A DNA stretch of 33,781 nt. It comes from Chara braunii. Its lineage: Eukaryota > Streptophyta > Charophyceae > Charales > Characeae. Positions within the stretch are counted from its first letter, which is position 1. Each line of letters begins with the position of its first letter. The stretch spans positions 1,468,005 through 1,501,785 of the forward strand of contig BFEA01000086.1 in the NCBI GenBank assembly GCA_003427395.1, read 5' to 3'. The notes beneath the pieces were generated by a model. The model was not told the origin of the DNA, did no database searches, and was given only the letters and a program-made list of their open reading frames with translations. The translations under genes were made by a program, and so were the position numbers. Below are positions 29,820 to 33,781 of the stretch, in pieces.

Positions 29820-31240
29820 TCGAGTACAAATGTGGGTGCTGCCTCCAGCAAGCAGTTTCGGAGTTCGAGCGCCCATTTCGTTCGTTGGCCTTGAGTGTGC
29901 GACGGACTAACTCAAGTCCGTCGATTTAGGCTCCTTCCCGTGTGCTGATTCACTTAGTTAGGTATTGCGAGCCCTCTGTCCCATTCGACCTAAAGACAAA
30001 ACTCTCGACTGAAGTCCAAGGAATTTTGCCCCAGTAATCCATTTGAACGTTTAAATACATTCTGCTCATATTTCAATTCACAAGTATTACATAAATCCTA
30101 AGTCTCCAATTAAGTGGGGCTTATTAGAGAATCCTCTTCCTATCCAACGTATATATAGCTTGGCTAGCCTACCTCTTTCTCTGGTGTCGATCGAGGCGCG
30201 TTAGCGGAATTTCCCTGTTTCGAAATCGGATATTATATTATGAAAGCTTTAGACGCAAGATGGCACAATGAAACCGAGTAACCATCCATTTGAGAATGAT
30301 ACAGAAGAATCGTGAGTCAATGTCCAAGCCCAACAGGGCAACACCAACAACATAACCCAATGTAGCTCTCTCTCTTGAATTGCGCCCGCCTCCAGGCGTC
30401 CTACCTACTTTACAGCCTAACACTACAACTACAGAATGAAAGCAACCAGACAACTTGATGACCAGCGAGTGATGATGTCAACACCAATGTCGACCTTCCA
30501 CCTCCTCCAGGTACGTCTCCTCCTTCACCCACACTCTTCCTTGTTATCCCACACAACGCCCTTCACCTCCGAAGAACCACCATCACCCCTCACCTCCCTC
30601 AGCGCCCACAGGCAGCCCGGCTATGGCGGCTATGGCCGCTAGCGCCCTGTGCACAGGCAGCGCCCTACCGCCTAGCGCCTGCCTGCCCTTCACCTCAGCC
30701 TAGCGCAGCGCAGGTGCTCGCAATTGTGCTGCATGCCGGCATTGCCCGCACTGGCCAAGATCCCTGCCCACTCGCCCTGCTTGCGTATATGCAAGTGTTG
30801 CGTGTGGGCGGCCTCCCTTCAACCTGCGTCTGGGCCTAAGTGCTTGAACCCAGGCCCGATGCAGTTGAGGCCCAGGATGCACTTGCACCTCTTTCGTCAA
30901 GGCTTGCGGCCAGATTCAGATAGTGGGCCGATTTCCCATTGGCATTCTCGGCCTCTATACCCAACATGCATTGTCGGCCTCTCGTTCAAATGCCTTGGGC
31001 CTAACCAACTCAAGGGCCCTGGGATTTCCGCATTTGCAGAGATCTGAGACTCGATGCACTCCAACCAAGTGGCGTGCTGCAAATGTATGGACCCCACTTC
31101 GTGAAATGTTTGCACAGAGGACTCTCGTTGACTTGTTTGCCCGCCTTCACTTAGGGCGGGCACGAGGCTTGCTGGGGCCTTAGCCCAGAACATGTACATC
31201 ATGGCAAGGCCCCTTCTTGAGGGCTCAATCCTCACATAAT

Positions 31241-32596
31241 TTCTGTTTTAGAAGAATTAAATTGGTTTTTTTCTTTGAGGTTGGTCCATTGATCGTGTAT
31301 GTGAGTTTGAATTTCCTGTTTTATGTTGTCGGTGAATTCCGGGCCATCTAATCTAACACCCTCCCATTCATAGGTGTTTCTCCTCAGCCAGATAGCCCAG
31401 AGAACTCCTCTTCTGCCTAAGGTGAACATATTTTGGGTGAAGTTATCCTCTGGTTCTGGGGACCAGTGCGCCAGCAAGATTGCCTTTCATTCCCAAGGCC
31501 ATTTATGTTTAGTTTCTAATTGATCCCATATTCGATCCCACCACCGCCATAGCCAGACTGAGTCAGCGCACTCAAGAAATATATGCTCTATCGTTTCTGG
31601 TATCTTTCTACTTGGGAACGCTGCTTTGCAGAGTTTGCACCATGGGTCTGCAACGCCCCTTTTCTTCAGTGATGATATGTCTATCAGTCAGTCATTGGTG
31701 GGGAGACACCGGTGTTCAATTTGCAACTGAAGGGAGGTTATCTTGGACGGTTTGATCTTAGTTTCTTTGGACCATTTAATGCCTTTCAGGTCATCCTTGC
31801 TGATATTCAATTGTTTCATCCATCTCTCCATCACCTTGTCCTTCAGATTTATTTTTGGTCTAATCATCCGATATGTTGATTTGACAGATAAGGTATGTAA
31901 GTGTCTACTAAAATTCTTATTGAGCCTATTTTTGGTTCCCCACGTCCAACACGCAGGGTCTATAGGCAGGTCTGAGATAAATGTGGATGGTCTGAAAGCG
32001 AGATACGAAAGAGCGTCCAATAAAATGACTCTGATTCTGAAGATACTTTCTACAGGCATCCATATTGGGACAATGTCGTTGTTAAGGTTTATTACATTGT
32101 CTTCTCTAACGACATATGAGGCAATTAAGGCTTCCTTATCTTGGGATATGAGGATGATATTACCTACCCTTTGTGGATTGTCTTTCGTAGCAACCCAATC
32201 GCTTTCTAGGAATTTCTTCCCTCTCTTGAGCACTCAAAACCATTCAATGGGGATCAGTTCCACAATTCTGTCAAGATTACTTTCTACTTGATGACAGTGT
32301 TTTAGCTTCTTGTGGAGGAGATGTGAGAAAATCCAATCAAGAGAGTCTTCATCCCAAATGTTTTTGATCCTAGTTACCCCCTTCTTGACCCATTATTTTC
32401 ATGGGTTGCCGTTACAATGCAGTGTGATGCCTTGGGAGTCTCTAATCCAAGTATTATTGAATTGTGCTTTCTGGTTTATCTCTTCCCATCGCTGGAGAAA
32501 GTGTTTATCAGGTAGGGGTAGCATCCTCCATGTTTTGAGAATAGGATTCTTAGGAGTCGTCCATCTTTGAGTTTCGCACGTGCCGCTCCCCACCAA
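31241..32596 (-). pseudogene. LINE ORF2 C-terminal region (zf-RVT type), several stops
   Basis: A single frame runs from 32596 to the edge of the Gypsy element, interrupted only by nonsense codons, near 32399, 32393, 32234, 31688 and 31480. It reads WRMLPLPDKHFLQRWEEI, SVKSTYRMIRPK, IKWSKETKIKPSKI, LQIEHRCLPTND, then a zinc-like CKLCKAAF (about 31630) followed by IEHIFLEC (about 31575) and WLWRWWDRIWDQL. This is the post-RT zinc-binding region of plant L1-like LINEs. The polymerase domain upstream is missing, so the copy is 5'-truncated. The rest continues at 21652 on the far side of the Gypsy element. Confidence 0.75.
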
Positions 32597-32692
32597 TAGA
32601 TTGGAGCACCGGCGAGAGTACTAGTGGGAGATGCTCTTACCACCTCGCCTAGTAACCCTAGCGGTTTAAGGAAAAAAAAAAAAAAAAAAAAA
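32580..32692 (+). mobile_element. Short retroposon 3' end with poly-A tail, + strand
   Basis: GCTCCCCACCAATAGA is shared with the 3' region of the - strand LINE (complement near 21113-21131). It is followed by GGAGCACC and AGATGCTCTTACCACC, and it ends in about 21 A at 32671-32691. It looks like the 5'-truncated end of a related element, head-on with the LINE above. Confidence 0.45.
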
Positions 32693-32699
32693 TTTAGCT

Positions 32700-32908
32700 A
32701 ATGGTGGTAGTGTTTTTGCCTAGAACGTGTTCTGTTTATCAGACTTTGGTTTTGGACATTGATCAGGGGCTGGTCCCCTTAGGACAGTATTCCCTGTAAG
32801 CGGAATTGGGTAATGCTCCCAGCAGTTACTCTTCCGCGTAGACTGTGAGGACCCCCGCCTCCAAATATTTTCGCAATAAACGTACATCTTGTGAAGAAAA
32901 AAAAAAAG
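32700..32908 (+). other. Possible retrocopy 3' end: AATAAA plus A tail
   Basis: AATAAA at 32875-32880 is followed 16 bases later by an A-rich tail from 32897. This spacing is that of a polyadenylated transcript copied back into DNA. The body upstream has no recognised product. Confidence 0.4.
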
Positions 32909-33050
32909 AAAAAAAGTTGTGTAGAATTGAAATACAAACAACTTTTGCCTAATAGTCATTGGTCACATGATAATTCCTCACAGAATCGGAGATAAAAAAT
33001 AAAATAACATAATCACACAAAGGCACGCCACCCTTTAAAACCAATTTATA

Positions 33051-33069
33051 CCCCCCCCCCCCCCCCCCC
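33051..33069. repeat. Poly-C run (19)
   Basis: Nineteen C residues. It is a likely point of length variation or assembly error. Confidence 0.9.
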
Positions 33070-33781
33070 TTGACAGCCAACTCGCAAACATAGAAATGAG
33101 CCCGGATTTGGGGTCCTAGGGCAAGGTCCCATTTGCAACGGGATAGGATAGAAACGAGTTTGTGGAGCAGTTGAGTGACCCAAATCCTGTCGTGCAGTAC
33201 AAGTGATCCCACGGTCAGTATTTCACATGTATTACCCGAAAAAGTAAGGAGATCTTCGTTCCCCTCCTCCTCTCCTTAACACTTGGCATGTCCGTGCAAA
33301 AACAGGTTCCCACCAGAATCTTTTCAATCGGTTGGGGGTGTGGTCAACCCCAAAAGAGGTTAGGGTTGGCCTTAGCCCACTGGATAGAAGATTTTCAGCA
33401 TTTTACTTGCTGTTGTGCAATTATCTCATTGGGTGGAGCCCTCCTTCAATCACCGAGTATATGGAGGGTGTCAGGATCACTGCTGACAGCAGTCGAGTTT
33501 ATTCCAGAAAATGTTGTGGTTACTTTGTTCACTGTTGTTGCACAGCACCACCATCAGATCATCTGTGATCTGATGACAGGGAAGCACTCTGCCGTGGTTT
33601 CCAATGGGAGGTCTCTGTTTTTTTTTGTTTTTTTTTGGCCTTTTTGCTGTTTTCTCAGCCCAGAAATTCGTAATGAACTTGTCTGGCTGCTGCCCCTCAG
33701 TGTCACGCTGGATCGGCCACACTCCTATCCGACTGCTAATGGGAGCTTGGCCCTGGAGAGAGCAGAAAACCAAAAAAAAAA
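33070..33781. other. Unassigned DNA to the right edge
   Basis: No gene is supported. A perfect hairpin lies at 33553-33574 (ATCAGATCA, four-base loop, TGATCTGAT). The window ends in an A run. Confidence 0.4.

Larger units (their letters stand above)
29499..30260. other. Organellar (mitochondrial) DNA insert in the 5' LTR
   Basis: About 762 bp replace six bases of the LTR (present in the other copy as CGATAG). The insert holds a group II intron reverse-transcriptase fragment on the - strand and a mitochondrial rRNA fragment on the + strand. The remaining sequence (29820-30260) I cannot assign, though its composition would suit mitochondrial spacer. The small target deletion and the mixed orientations fit end-joining of several organellar pieces. 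A hairpin lies near 29900-29925 (GACGGACT with AGTCCGTC). Confidence 0.7.
21653..31236 (-). mobile_element. Ty3/Gypsy LTR retrotransposon with both LTRs (element 2)
   Basis: It is 9.6 kb long and transcribed right to left. The LTRs are at 21653-22678 (3') and 29418-31236 (5', enlarged by an insertion). TAAT lies directly outside both ends (21649-21652 and 31237-31240) and fits a target duplication. PBS, PPT, gag, protease, reverse transcriptase, RNase H, integrase and a chromodomain-like end are in the expected order. Lesions are two in-frame stops in gag, three frameshifts in pol and an in-frame deletion in integrase. It is much better preserved than element 1, so it is probably younger. Confidence 0.92.
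29418..31236 (-). repeat. 5' LTR of element 2, interrupted by an insert
   Basis: It matches the 3' LTR on both sides of an insert at about 29499-30260. Without the insert it is about 1.06 kb, against 1,026 bp for its partner. It also has a short extra block near 30625-30660. It starts TGTGAGG and ends CCTTGCA on the - strand, giving the TG...CA rule intact. Confidence 0.9.

Noticed and set aside
29880-29930. tRNA gene around the GACGGACT hairpin
   Set aside because: The stem is present but the loop is the wrong size for an anticodon loop, and no acceptor or T arm pairs around it.
31743-32570. Plus-strand frames of 182 and 86 residues
   Set aside because: They are antisense to the LINE ORF2 relic, whose zinc-like and post-RT motifs are on the - strand.

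Overview
This window looks like nuclear DNA of a green plant or streptophyte alga. The evidence is Ty3/Gypsy elements primed by initiator tRNA-Met, a PIF/Harbinger transposase, a poly-A-tailed LINE, and inserted mitochondrial rRNA of the plant type. A charophyte such as Chara is my impression, not something the sequence proves. I see no intact host gene. Almost everything recognisable is mobile DNA at some stage of decay, and there is one 100-N assembly gap at 13942-14041.

Layout, left to right. (1) About 37-7037 is a badly decayed Ty3/Gypsy element on the + strand: the end of its 5' LTR, a primer binding site, a leader carrying a dense same-strand array of TGACGTGG boxes, then gag, protease, reverse transcriptase, RNase H and integrase, all broken. 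(2) From about 7037 to about 12.1 kb is a GC-rich PIF/Harbinger-type unit with two convergent genes: an unrecognised protein on the + strand (7126-9015) and a DDE transposase on the - strand (11790-10585). Each is interrupted by exactly one in-frame TAG. (3) 12.2-13.2 kb holds a cluster of short inverted repeats and a near-perfect 387-bp hairpin MITE. (4) 13.2-21 kb is non-coding and repeat-rich. It contains trinucleotide-bearing composite repeats, tandem duplications, retroposon tails, a 247-bp foldback, and an approximately 1.1-kb foldback with paired CT/GA microsatellites in its arms.

(5) 21.0-32.6 kb is a layered nest. A LINE on the - strand (zf-RVT-type C-terminus, poly-A tail seen as a T run at 21006-21042) is split by a 9.6-kb Ty3/Gypsy element, also on the - strand. 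That element has both LTRs, a TAAT target duplication, a PBS, a PPT, gag, a gag/pol -1 overlap with a canonical slippery heptamer, pol, and a chromodomain-like tail. Its right-hand LTR was later hit by about 760 bp of partly organellar DNA. That insert contains a piece of the mitochondrial small-subunit rRNA gene and a fragment of a group II intron reverse transcriptase. (6) 32.6-33.8 kb holds two further retroposed 3' ends and otherwise unassigned sequence.

The genes do not form a host pathway. The functional logic is that of separate transposons: gag/pol with frameshift expression in the Gypsy elements, transposase plus an accessory protein in the Harbinger unit, and reverse-transcriptase-recognised 3' tails in the LINE family. 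The points most worth following up are the TGACGTGG array in the retrotransposon leader, the GGGAAAC frameshift site, the uncharacterised protein beside the transposase, and the 1.1-kb foldback.
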